Source: an uncultured bacterium
Lineage (GTDB): Bacteria; Cyanobacteriota; Vampirovibrionia; Gastranaerophilales; Gastranaerophilaceae
Assembly: GCA_947428835.1 (NCBI GenBank)
Contig: CANENE010000004.1
Location: forward strand, 88,298-152,297
Reading direction: 5' to 3'
DNA: 64,000 nucleotides
Program-made: the position numbers and the translations under genes
Shown: positions 17,340 through 26,827 of the stretch, piece by piece
Layout of the letters: every line of letters starts with the position of its first letter
Numbering within the stretch: position 1 is the stretch's first letter
The notes under the pieces: model-generated
What the model saw: only the letters and a program-made list of their open reading frames with translations
Databases searched by the model: none
What the model was told of the DNA's origin: nothing

Positions 17340-18573
17340 TATGGTTTGCAATTAAAAGCGGAGCAAGTTATAAATTTCCTTTTTTCGCATAGAAATTTTC
17401 CGGCACAGTTTAGACATATTATAGCTGAACTTGCCAAAAATCCTCAAAATAGAATAGTTTTTCTAACCAATACGCGAAATTCTGTTGAAATAAAAGGTGT
17501 TGAAAAAATTTACTATGATTTAAAAGACAGGTTCCAAAAAATTGCCATAGATACTTAAGAATGTACGAAGAAAGCATCATTCACGGACAAGCTGCTGCAG
17601 AAAGTTTAATAAAACTAAAAAACGGCGGTTTTATACCCGATGTGATATATGCCCATGGCTAGGGAAATTCTTTGTTTTTTAAGATATTTTCCCCGATGTT
17701 CCTTTGATTAATTATTGCGAGTGGTATTATAATCCTAAAGGAGCGGATATCGGATTTAATAAGGAAAATATTGACTGCGACAGGCTTGCTATGACAAGGT
17801 GCAATAATTTTCAGTTTCTGCAGGATTTGCTTGCCTGTGATATGGCAATAAGCCCGACTTATTACCAAAAAGCACAATTTCCAAAAATATTTCAAGATAA
17901 AATAAAAGTTATTCACGATGGCATTAATACGGATTATTTTATGCCTAATTCAAATGCATCTTTTAAAATTCCAAATTCTGATATAATACTTACACAAGAT
18001 GATGAGGTAATTACTTATGTGGCCCGTGGTATGGAGCCATATAGAGCCTTTGCGCAGTTTATGGAAATAGCTGATATATTGCTTCAAAAAAGACCTAATC
18101 TTCATATAATAATTGTTGGTGAAGACAGGGGTTGCTATGGGCCAAAGCTTGCAAATGGAACATATAAGGAAATAATGCTTAAAAAATTCAACCCGGTTAT
18201 GGCAAGGCTTCATTTTACGGGTGACCTTCCTTATATGGATTATAAAAAGGTTTTAGAAATTTCATCTGTTCATTGTTATCTGACATATCCTTTTGTTTTG
18301 TCTTGGTCAATTCTTGAAGCTATGTCTACAGGTTGTCTTATTGTGGCATCAAAAACAGAACCCGTTGAAGAGATTATAAAAAATGGTGAAAACGGTTTTC
18401 TTGTTGATTTTTATGATGTAGATGGTTTTGCTTGGAAAATTGAAAATTTGCTGGATAATAAAGAGCCAAACCAAAGAATTAGAAATGCCGCAAGAAAAAC
18501 AATAGTTGAAAAATACGATTTAAAAAAACTATTGCCAAAACATATAGAAGTTATTAAAAATATGACTGTATAG
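17340..18573 (+). pseudogene. Broken GT4-type glycosyltransferase
   Basis: Reassembled across frames this is a group-1 glycosyltransferase of about 400 residues. The N-terminus LFSHRNFPAQFRHIIAEL is readable from about 17373, and the middle CEWYYNPKGADIGF and the C-terminal donor domain with VGEDRGCYGP and LSWSILEAMSTGCLIVASKTEPVEEII are intact in the last frame. At least two lesions separate the pieces: a frameshift near 17530, after which the reading RMYEESIIHGQAAAE continues in another frame, and a TAG in place of a Trp codon at about 17659 (AHG-stop-GNS). It would have used an NDP-sugar for cell-surface glycan. The start is also unclear. Confidence 0.8.
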
Positions 18574-18574
18574 C

Positions 18575-19938
18575 AGACTTTATAAGCTTGGCAGGTTTTC
18601 GCTCAGAATTTTCAGTTTGTAGTTTGCGACAAAACATTTGATGTTATTTTCTTCCAGTTTTTGCTTTTTTTCCAAAAGATTAATTTTTTTTAGTTATGCA
18701 GTCTGCTTTCGCGACAAAACCATTGGCATTCATTCTTTCAAGCATATCAAGATTTTTGTTTACAAGTTCAAGGGTTCTTTTGTTGTTCTCTTCTTGTAAA
18801 AGCAAGTTTTGAGCATCAAGCTGAATTTGGTCATATTTTTTTCTTAGTTGTGCAAGCTCTTCTTCTTTTTGAATTTGCAATTTTTCTATTTCAAGCTTTT
18901 TCTTTTGTGCTGTATTAATATTTTTCATACCGTCAAAAACTGTAAAAGAAGTTGAAATTCTAAATGTCAAACCTCTTTGTTCAATGTCTCTAAAACTGTC
19001 TAAGAAATTATTTGTATCAGAACCGTACAGATTATATTTTGTGCTAAAGCTTAGTTTTGGGTAATTTGCTCTTTTTTGAATTTCATATTCTTTTTGTTTT
19101 TTTAATATTTCATAGTCATAATTTGCCGCTTCATAAGAATTATTTATATCAATATTTGTTTTTTACGCCGAAAGCTTTATTATCCCATTTTCTTCTAAAG
19201 GAGCTTCTTTTAAGTCTGTTTCAAAATCTTTTATTTCAATATCGTTTATATTATATGGTTTCTGCGTATGTAGGAAATTTCTGTCAGTCTTTTGGCCAGG
19301 TTGTTGTTGTATTCCGTTAATTCTGTTATATTTTCGGCAATTGCAATTTGAGAATTAACTACTTCGATTTCACTTTTTTCGCCTGCTTTTTGTAGCCTCT
19401 TGTTTATATCAACAAGTTCTTTTGTTAAATTAATTATTTCATTTTTAATTTGGATTTGCTTGTATAGGTTTAATGCTTCACTATATAAATCAACGCTGTC
19501 CAGTTTTAAATCCCTTGTATTTTTAAGCAGAAGTATTTCCTTTTGTTTGTTGTCGGTTTTTGCTATTTCAAGATTTCTTTTTCTTGTACCAAAATCAAAA
19601 AGATTATAGTTTATCATCCCTCCGATAACATCTTGATAGTAATTGCGATTTAGCATAATTTCGTTGCCGACAGCAGTTATTTGTCTTTTTCCATCTGATA
19701 AATCATTATATCTTTCAGTTACCCCGTAACCTCCAATTGTTGGGAAATAATCTGCCCTTGCTTCTTTTGTGCTTTTTTGGGAGATTTGTGTGTCAATTTT
19801 TGAGGTTTTAAGTTTGTATGAATTTTTAAGTGTGTCGGATAAAAAAGAATTAAAATTCAAAGTTTCTGCTCTTGATGGTAATTGAAAGATTAATAATGCC
19901 ATAAATATGGCCGTTGTTGTTTTAAATTTTGCATTCAT
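18575..19938 (-). pseudogene. Broken TolC-family outer membrane channel protein
   Basis: The N-terminal half (19938-19246) has a signal peptide ending SRAET and typical TolC periplasmic helices (ARADYFPTIGGYGVTERYN, MINYNLFDFGTRKRNLEIAK, IEVVNSQIAIAENITEL). It breaks at about 19250 by frameshift and stop. A further stop is at about 19170 in the continuing frame, and the C-terminal part (YPKLSFSTKYNLYGSD, RISTSFTVFDGMKNINTAQK) reads to about 18690, where it breaks again. Such proteins form the outer-membrane duct for type I secretion, matching the RTX, HlyB and HlyD remnants to the right. Confidence 0.85.
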
Positions 19939-20036
19939 ACGCTAACCGGTGATTCCAAACTTGCTTTCGTTAATTCCTTTAATGTTTAATAATTCTACCA
20001 TGAACGCTTTGTTAAATACGGCGAATTTTCAAATTT

Positions 20037-20054
20037 TTTGTAAACTTTTGTAAA
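20037..20054 (-). promoter_or_regulatory. HLR1-like direct repeat (perfect)
   Basis: On the minus strand TTTACAAA-AG-TTTACAAA, an exact fit to the RpaB HLR1 consensus. It lies 118 nt upstream of the small gene at 20173 and, relative to that gene, in the same orientation as the copy at 17114 upstream of its paralogue. Confidence 0.55.
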
Positions 20055-20172
20055 TAATTCAACTTTTACCCTAAAGTTGAAAAATTTTGTACCGATAATT
20101 ATTTTGGAAGTGTTTGAACTACACTTTCAAGGTGTACACACATTACTAACAAACAAGGGAAGGAAATTTTTT

Positions 20173-20388
20173 ATGAAAGATTCTGATGATTCAAGAGTAC
20201 GACGAAAAATTAAAATTATTTTCAAAAATTCATCATACAAAGTTGGTGAAAAGAAGTTGTTGGCTTTGCTTAAAACTATGAAAAAATGCAAAGTAAGAAA
20301 AATCAGAGATGAAGATCATGCAATTGAACTGCTTAAAAAGTTTGATATGTATGATGAGACTATTGTTGAGGGGTTATCTAAAATGTGA
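20173..20388 (+). CDS. 71-residue small protein, paralogue of the gene at 16806
   Basis: The ATG at 20173 follows AAGGGAAGGAAATTTTTT, and the region upstream contains the repeat element at 20037. A strong terminator follows at 20412. An in-frame start at 20077 would add residues reading through the leader and is less likely. The protein is very basic in its first half (VRRKIKIIFKNSSYKV) and ends KKFDMYDETIVEGLSKM. It is intact although its flanks (TolC-like and RTX-like genes) are broken, which suggests it is still under selection. Its function is unknown; size, charge and paired occurrence suggest a regulator or chaperone, but nothing proves it. Confidence 0.75.
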   Translation: MKDSDDSRVRRKIKIIFKNSSYKVGEKKLLALLKTMKKCKVRKIRDEDHAIELLKKFDMYDETIVEGLSKM

Positions 20389-20411
20389 TAAATTAAATTA
20401 AAACAACTTTA

Positions 20412-20447
20412 TTAAAGCAGGCTGATTTAGTGCCTGCTTTAATTTTT
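20412..20447 (+). terminator. Terminator of the 71-residue gene
   Basis: An 11-bp stem (TTAAAGCAGGC at 20412-20422 with GCCTGCTTTAA at 20432-20442), 9-nt loop, then TTTTT. Confidence 0.9.
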
Positions 20448-20519
20448 GACTATACTTGCGTATTTTTTGTAAAATGGATAAATTTATAATTTACAATATT
20501 TGCATTTAAAGTGCCGATT

Positions 20520-21155
20520 GGACTTATGAAATAAGAAGATTATAAACTTATATCAGAGACCACTACAGCTGATGCTATATATTGAAACGAAGGAAATGAT
20601 ACAATATTTTCAAGATTGGGCGATGATATTGTTTATGGTGGCCTTGGAGATGACAGTATAAATAATGATTTTGGCGCAGCAACTGTATTTGTCTATAACC
20701 TTGGAGACGGTAACGATACAATAAGTACTTATGCAAGCGGAAGTGATGATGTTCTTGAACTTGGTGAAGGTATTTTGGCGGATGATTTAATAGTAACAGG
20801 GCAAGATGATGATTTGATTATTAAATTTAAAGATAGTGAAGGCTCAATTCGTCTTACACGCGGTTTTGATGTAATTAAGAGAATCGAAAACTTTAAATTC
20901 TCTGATGGAACTGTGCTAAGTCATAGTCAAGTTAAAGATATCATAAGCCAGCAGAAAAATGCTTCTCAAAATATACAAACAACGTTACTCAGTGGCAATA
21001 CTGATGATAGTTTGTATTTACCCGAAATAAATAGTTATGATGTTAATGTAATCATTCAGGATATGTCAGGTTATGCTCCTGAAAATGGAATTGTATTAAA
21101 TGCATTTGAAGAAAATAGAAACAATGCTGATTTGATGACATTAGTTAATGCTTAG
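20520..21155 (+). pseudogene. Remnant of an RTX-type calcium-binding secreted protein
   Basis: The C-terminal part of an RTX protein. A nonapeptide-like repeat (DDIVYGGLGDDSINNDFG) and the haemolysin-type calcium-binding-related block (FVYNLGDGNDTISTY, then DDVLELGEGI and DDLIIKFKDSEGSIRL, then IENFKFSDGTVL) run into an acidic tail ending LMTLVNA. Upstream, readable codons (ISETTTADAIY) run into a stop at about 20583 and there is no start codon with a ribosome-binding site, so the N-terminal toxin or enzyme part has been lost. It is the natural substrate for the adjacent type I secretion genes. Confidence 0.75.
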
Positions 21156-21244
21156 TAAGTTCAATTTTGAAAATGGGTGAATTCTAATCTTTTATATTAT
21201 AATAAAATAAAAAATAAAAGATTGCCAAAAACCAAGGAAGTAAA

Positions 21245-23368
21245 ATGATTACAGGTTTAATTACCTTAGATATCGTTGCAAAGATAAATGGAATTAATAT
21301 AGATATCCGCTCTGTGGTAAGACAATATGCGCTTGATGATGAAATTGAAATTGAAAAATTGCAGCTTATTGCAAAGAATTTCGATTTTAAAACGAGAATA
21401 AAAAATTTGCCTTTAGAGGATATGGAAAAATACCCCCCTTCCTGCAATTATTCTTAAAAATAACAATACATATGGCGTTTTGTTGAAAATAAGCAAGGAA
21501 AATAAACACTGCTTAATTTATGACATTGAAGAAAATAAAACGAAAGAATTGAGCTATGAGGCAATTCAAGAACTATGCAGTAATAATTTTTTGGTTTTGT
21601 CTCATAAATTAATTAATTCTCAAATAAAATTCGGTTTTAAGTGGTTTTTCAATGAAATTTTGACGTATAAGCAAATTATTTTAGAGGTTATGTTGGGTTC
21701 TTTCATAGTTCAATTATTTGGGCTTGTGACCCCCTTTATTTACCCAGGTTATTTTAGATAAAGTTATTGTCCACAGAAGCATAATGACTCTTGATGTTTT
21801 GGCTTTTGCATTTGTTGTTGTGCTGATATTTGAACTTTTGCTTAATTTTTCAAGAAAGTATATCTTTGTTCATACGGCAAGCAAAATTGATGCAAAGCTT
21901 GGTTCAAAACTTTTTAAACATCTTTTTTCTTTGCCTTTTACATATTTTGAAAACAGAAAAGTCGGAAATATTATAACAAGAGTACGCGAATTAGACCAAA
22001 TCAGAGAATTTATTACAAATAAATCAATTTCTGTGATTTTGGATGTCTTTTTCTCTTTTGTGTTTATAATTATGATGTTTTTGTACAGTCCCTTGTTGTC
22101 ATTTATTGTAATTGGTTTTGTAGTTGTAATTGCACTTCATATTTAATTATTACTCCTGAATTTAGAAGCAGATTGGAATATAAGTTTCAAATGGGAGCGC
22201 AATCCAATTCGTATCTTGTGGAATCTGTTACAGGAATTCAAACAGTTAAATCATTGGCTGTTGAAGCTACTATGCAAAAAAGGTGGGAAGATTATCTTGC
22301 AAAATATGTAACTTCCTCTTTCAAATTAGCAAATATCAGTAATATTGCTTCGGCATTATCTAATATGCTTCAAAAAGGAATGACAATCACTATATTATAT
22401 TTTGGAGTAAAACTTGTTATAGCAAATAAACTTACAATCGGGCAGCTGATTGCTTTTCAGATGTTTTCAAATCAATTTAGCGCGCCTATTTTAAGGCTTG
22501 TTAATCTGTGGAATGAATTTCAACAGTGTTTGTTAGGGATAGATAGACTGGGCGACATCTTAAATAATCCAATTGAGCTTCAGTCTAATAATTCAATAAC
22601 TTTGCCTAATATTAAAGAGGTAGCGTTAAATTTGATAATATTTCCTTTAAATATAATGTTGATTTGCCTAATGCTATAAACAATTTTTCTTATGAAGTTA
22701 AGCCTGCAACGAGTGTTGGCATAGTAGGCAGAAGCGGCAGTGGCAAAAGCACAATTACAAAATTAATTCAAAGGTTTTACTTGCCACAGCTTGGTGCAAT
22801 ATATATAGATGGTATAGATATAAGACAGATGAATCCTTATTGACTAAGGTATAATATTGGTGTGGTTTTACAGGAAAATTATTGATTTTCGGGCACAATT
22901 AGAGAAAATATATCTCAATCAAGACCCGATGCGCCTATTGAAGAAATTATAAAGGTTGCAGCTGTTGCAGGCGCTCATGAGTTTATATCACAATTGCCTC
23001 AAGGTTGCGATACGGTTGTAGGTGAGCGCGGTTCAACTTTGTCGGGCGGTCAAAAACAAAGAATAGCAATAGCAAGAGCCTTGATTACAAATCCAAGAAT
23101 TTTTATAATGGATGAAGCAACATCTGCTCTTGATTATGAATCTGAAAAAATAATTTTAAATAATATGGAACAAATTGTAAAAGGCAAGGACTACTTTTAT
23201 TATTGCCCACAGACTGTCTGCGGTTAGAAATTGTGATGTGATTTTGGTTATGGACAAAGGCCGAATAATTGAAGCCGGAAGCTATAGGGAATTAATGAAG
23301 AACGAAAAAGGTTACTATAGGTTTTTACATAGCCGGCAAGGGCAACAAGGAAATATAAATGTTCACTA
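21245..23368 (+). pseudogene. Broken HlyB-type ABC exporter
   Basis: Pieces in successive frames rebuild a full type I secretion ATPase: an N-terminal C39-like domain, the transmembrane domain (TYFENRKVGNIITRVRELDQIR), and a nucleotide-binding domain with Walker A GRSGSGKST (about 22729-22757), signature [15 protein letters not shown] and Walker [13 protein letters not shown]. Lesions visible are frameshifts near 21440 (in a run of six C), 21740, 22145, 22620 and 23195, and TGA stops at about 22842 (Trp position in NPYWLR) and 22883 (Leu position in ENYLFSG). At least seven lesions mean it cannot be a functional gene. Its end overlaps the HlyD-like start. Confidence 0.9.
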
Positions 23369-24681
23369 AGTTAAGAGAAAGAATTAAAAACATAAGCGAT
23401 TCTTACGAATTTAAGCCTCTTTTATCAGAAATTGAAGAAGCACCTGTAAGTCCTCTTGGAAAATTTACATTTTGGACTGTTACGGCTCTTATTATAATTA
23501 CAATTTTGTGGCTGACTTTGGGAAAAATTGATGTTGTAATTAATGCAAGAGGTGTCGTAATTCCTGATGGTGAAGCAAAAATAATACAGTCTTTTGAAAC
23601 CGGCGTAGTAGATGAAATACTGGTGCAAGAAGGTGAATTTGTAAGAAAAGGACAGCTTTTGATTACAATTAATTCTAAAACGACTGATGCAAAGTTAAAA
23701 TCAATTACAAAAAATATCGAACAATCTAAGCTTGAGGCTGAAAGATTGGAGTCACTTGGTACTGATAAAAAATTTAATGCTTCTTATGACAATGAAGAAT
23801 TTAAAATTCAGCAAAAATTATATAATGAAAACCTAAAACTTTTAAATAGTGAAATAAGGGCAAAATCACAGGAAATTTCTCAAATCCAAAACCAAGTAAA
23901 TGCAGCTTTAGCTCAAAAAAGGGACTATGTGATTCAATTGAATAATGCAAAAGATAAACTTGCATAATTAAAAAATGTTGTTGATATAATTGCATATAAT
24001 ACATACCAAGAGCAGGAAGATAAAGTTAATTCCCTAAATGAATCAATACAAAGAACAAATTCTGAAATATTGCGCTTAAAAATCCAACAATCACAAGTCA
24101 GAAGCCAAATTACTCAAATTAAAGCTGATTTTAGGACAAAAAACCTTGATTTATTGGCAAATACTCAAAAGCAAATCAAGGATTTGGAGGCAAATAAAGA
24201 AGAAATTGAATTTAATAATGTTAATCAGAAAATAGTCGCGCCGACTGATGGTTATATTGATAAATTGCATATTCATACAATAGGCGGTATTGTAACTCCA
24301 GCTCAACAGTTGATTGCCTTAACTCCTATTGAAAAGCCGCTTTTAATAAAAGCTCAGGTGTTAAATAAAGATATTGGTTTTATCAGAGCCGGCATGCCTG
24401 TTTCAATTAAAATAGATGCATTTGATTTTCAAAAATATGGTATTTTAAAAGGTAAAGTTAAGTCAATTTCTAAAAACAGCATTAATGATGAACAGCTGGG
24501 TTTAATTTATGAAGTATATATACTGCCCGAACAAGATACTTTGCTTGTTGAAGGCAAGGAACAAAAAATCACCACAGGTATGACGCTAAATGCTGAAATT
24601 GAAGTAAACAAGAGAAGAATAATAGAATTCTTTATTTATCCTTTGATTAAATATTTAGATGAAGGTTTGAGTGTAAAATAA
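23359..24681 (+). pseudogene. HlyD-type membrane fusion protein with internal stop
   Basis: About 440 codons in a single frame, interrupted only by TAA at 23965-23967. The N-terminus has one membrane helix (FWTVTALIIITILWLTLG), then the lipoyl-like half motif GVVIPDGEAKIIQSFETGVV with ILVQEGEFVRKGQLL, a long coiled coil, and the second half with VAPTDGYIDKLHIHTIGGIVTPAQQL and the C-terminal GMTLNAEIEV. This is the periplasmic adaptor of type I secretion. With only one lesion it is the least decayed gene in the cluster, but its partner ATPase is clearly dead. The reading resumes downstream without a good new start. Confidence 0.88.
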
Positions 24682-24747
24682 ATATCAGCATTTAATAAGT
24701 ATGTGGTTAGTCTCTTCTTTATTGCTATTACGTGGGTTCTTATTCCA

Positions 24748-24778
24748 CTAAAAAAGAGCTTGAAAATCAAGCTCTTAA
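24748..24778 (-). terminator. Terminator downstream of tRNA-Ser
   Basis: A 10-bp stem AAGAGCTTGA / TCAAGCTCTT (24754-24776) with a 3-nt loop. On the minus strand it is followed by a T-run. It also lies after the broken HlyD gene on the other strand. Confidence 0.85.
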
Positions 24779-24783
24779 AATTA

Positions 24784-24869
24784 GGAGGAAGTGGGATTCG
24801 AACCCACGGAACACTCGCATGTTCGACGGTTTTCAAGACCGCTCCGATCAACCACTCCGGCATTCCTCC
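24784..24869 (-). tRNA. tRNA-Ser(UGA)
   Basis: An 86-nt class II tRNA with acceptor GGAGGAA pairing with TTCCTCC, anticodon loop CTTGAAA (UGA), a long variable arm and T-loop GGTTCGAATCC. CCA is not encoded. Confidence 0.95.
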
Positions 24870-24917
24870 GAATAGGTACTATATAATAGTACCAAAAAAA
24901 TATATTAAGTAAAGTTT

Positions 24918-25361
24918 TTATTTTGAAGTATTTAAAGCTTTGACAACTTTGTCTGTAATATCGATTCCGCCAAAGAATACAACTGATTTATCAACTACAG
25001 TATCAATTTTGTCTGCTATAGCTATTTGTTTAACTGTGTTTAAAATTGCATTATTGATTTCAGTTTCTCTTCTTTGTTTTAATTTAAAATAAGCTTCTTG
25101 CTTTTTTGAGATTTCTTTTGCTGTATTTTCTTCAAAGTTTTTTCTTTCTATGGGGCTTGTAATCTTTTTGTATTCTCTTTCTTTGTCAAGACCGTATCTT
25201 TGAATTTCGGAATATTTATCTGACATTTCTTCAGCTGCGCTTTTATATTTTGTATAATTATCAATTACTTTATCAAAATCAACAACCCCGATTACTTCAG
25301 CAGAAGCTGAAAGAGTACAAAGTGAAACTAATAATGTCAGTACTGCAAGTGTCTTTTTCAT
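24918..25361 (-). CDS. OmpH/Skp-like periplasmic chaperone
   Basis: A 147-residue protein with a signal peptide (cleavage after SASA), an N-terminal strand EVIGVVDFDKVIDNY, a long charged helical arm (about 40-115) and a short C-terminal strand region (IDTVVDKSVVFFGGIDITDKV). This is the layout of the OmpH/Skp family, trimeric chaperones that hold unfolded outer membrane proteins in the periplasm. It indicates a true outer membrane. The ATG is preceded by AAAGGAGTTTATAA, a strong ribosome-binding site. The gene is monocistronic and divergent from the acyltransferase pair. Confidence 0.85.
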   Translation of the reverse strand: MKKTLAVLTLLVSLCTLSASAEVIGVVDFDKVIDNYTKYKSAAEEMSDKYSEIQRYGLDKEREYKKITSPIERKNFEENTAKEISKKQEAYFKLKQRRETEINNAILNTVKQIAIADKIDTVVDKSVVFFGGIDITDKVVKALNTSK

Positions 25362-25451
25362 TTATAAACTCCTTTTTTTGTAAAAATTATAACACAATTA
25401 AAATTTATCTAGTATAATTTTAACATAAAAGTTATTTTTGGGAAAAGCAAA

Positions 25452-26087
25452 ATGTCTAGAAACTATCAAAAAAGAACTGCAAATGAATATAACTTTATAA
25501 GAGGTATTTTTCAGTGGATTACTTGCTCTTTAGTGTATGGAACATATTATAAAATTGCTTTTGGCTTAAAAATTGAAGGCAGGGAAAACGTACCTAAAAA
25601 AGGCTTTTTTATTGCTGCTTCTAACCACATGAGTGCAATTGACCCATTTTTAATTATTCATGCTCTTCAAAGAAATGTTGCGTATATGGCGAAAGTTGAA
25701 CTTTTTAAAACCGGAATTGCAAGACTTTTTTTGAATTTGCTGGGTGCTTTTGCAGTGGATAGAGCAAAGCTTTCTCCTTCTACAATAAAAACTGTAATAG
25801 CTCTTAAAAAAACAAACTGGTGCTTGGGAATTTTTCCGCAGGGCACAAGAGAAACAGACAATAATATGGATAATATTAATAAAGGTTTTGCCGTGTTTGC
25901 AAAAACTTTAAAATGCGACATCATCCCTGTTGCTGTTACGGGATTTGCAAAAGGCGAAAGAAAAGTATTCAAGAGCAAAATGAAAGTGAAAATTGGAAAG
26001 CCTATTCCATATAACGATAATATTGAAGAGATGATCGAGCGTTGGAGCCATACAATTGTGGCCTTAACAGAAGGGGAAGATATATAG
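25452..26087 (+). CDS. 1-acyl-sn-glycerol-3-phosphate acyltransferase (PlsC-like), first copy
   Basis: A 211-residue acyltransferase of phospholipid synthesis. The catalytic NHxxxxD motif appears as SNHMSAIDPF (about residues 54-63), and the glycerol-phosphate binding motif as GIFPQGTRE (about 126-134). One N-terminal hydrophobic stretch (WITCSLVYGTYYKIAFG) likely anchors it to the inner membrane. It is followed directly (0 bp gap) by a second PlsC-like gene, so the two are co-translated. Acyl chain or head-group preference cannot be told from sequence. Confidence 0.88.
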   Translation: MSRNYQKRTANEYNFIRGIFQWITCSLVYGTYYKIAFGLKIEGRENVPKKGFFIAASNHMSAIDPFLIIHALQRNVAYMAKVELFKTGIARLFLNLLGAFAVDRAKLSPSTIKTVIALKKTNWCLGIFPQGTRETDNNMDNINKGFAVFAKTLKCDIIPVAVTGFAKGERKVFKSKMKVKIGKPIPYNDNIEEMIERWSHTIVALTEGEDI

Positions 26088-26756
26088 ATGAATTTAGAAA
26101 AAATAAACTTTGCCCAAAGAAGAGCAGGCGATTTTAACATATTGACCCGATTGTATCAGTATTATGCTTTATATATCTTATTTTTACCGTTTTTTAGCTT
26201 GGTTTTTTATAAATTTAATTTTGTAAGAAATAAAAATCTTGAAAAGAAACCATATATAATTGCACCAAATCACATATCTTATATGGATGTATTTATAGTA
26301 AATCATGTTATCGGAAGACCAATGGCATATATGGCAAAGCAGGAACTTTTTAAAACAGGTACCTGGCTTAAAGAATGGGTTACAAGAAACGTTTTAAGGC
26401 TTGGCGGTTTTGCAGTTAATCGTGAAAAAGTCGGACTTTCTACAATTAAATCTGTTAAGGAAGTTTTTAAAGCGGGTTATAATCTTTGTATTTTTCCGCA
26501 AGGCGGAATTAGAAAAAATAAAGTAATCGAAAATATAAACCCCGGTTTTATCTATTTCGCAAAGACAAATAAAGTTGATATTGTGCCTGTTGCACTTTCG
26601 GGGCTTGAAAATTATAACTGGAAGCCTTTTAGAAGGCAGAAAGTAGATATAAAAGCAGGTATTCCTATTTCATATGAACTTGATGAACAGGAAATAGTCA
26701 AACAATGGGCTGAGCAAGTATCCAAGCTTAGTGGATATGAAAATAAAAACAATTAA
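26088..26756 (+). CDS. 1-acyl-sn-glycerol-3-phosphate acyltransferase (PlsC-like), second copy
   Basis: A 222-residue paralogue of the preceding gene. The catalytic motif is APNHISYMDVF, and the later motif is IFPQGGIRKN, where the usual EGTR or QGTR is changed to QGGIR, a possible change in acceptor. An N-terminal hydrophobic stretch (ALYILFLPFFSLVFY) suggests membrane association. Tandem PlsC-like genes may divide labour between sn-1 and sn-2 acylation or act on a different lipid such as ornithine lipid; the sequence alone does not decide. The start ATG abuts the stop of the first copy. Confidence 0.85.
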   Translation: MNLEKINFAQRRAGDFNILTRLYQYYALYILFLPFFSLVFYKFNFVRNKNLEKKPYIIAPNHISYMDVFIVNHVIGRPMAYMAKQELFKTGTWLKEWVTRNVLRLGGFAVNREKVGLSTIKSVKEVFKAGYNLCIFPQGGIRKNKVIENINPGFIYFAKTNKVDIVPVALSGLENYNWKPFRRQKVDIKAGIPISYELDEQEIVKQWAEQVSKLSGYENKNN

Positions 26757-26827
26757 CTTTCTCTAAACTTGTTAACAAAAAATTTTTTTCAGTTGTTTTA
26801 TAATTATGGAAATTTTAAGGTAATACT

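Noticed and set aside
22842..22885. TGA codons in the HlyB-like gene read as Trp (alternative code)
   Set aside because: One TGA stands at a Leu position and other frameshifts surround it; intact genes in the window use TGA as stop.
24636..24863. Minus-strand frame starting MPEWLIGAVLKTVEH
   Set aside because: It is a translation of tRNA-Ser and its flanks; such frames are a well-known annotation artefact.
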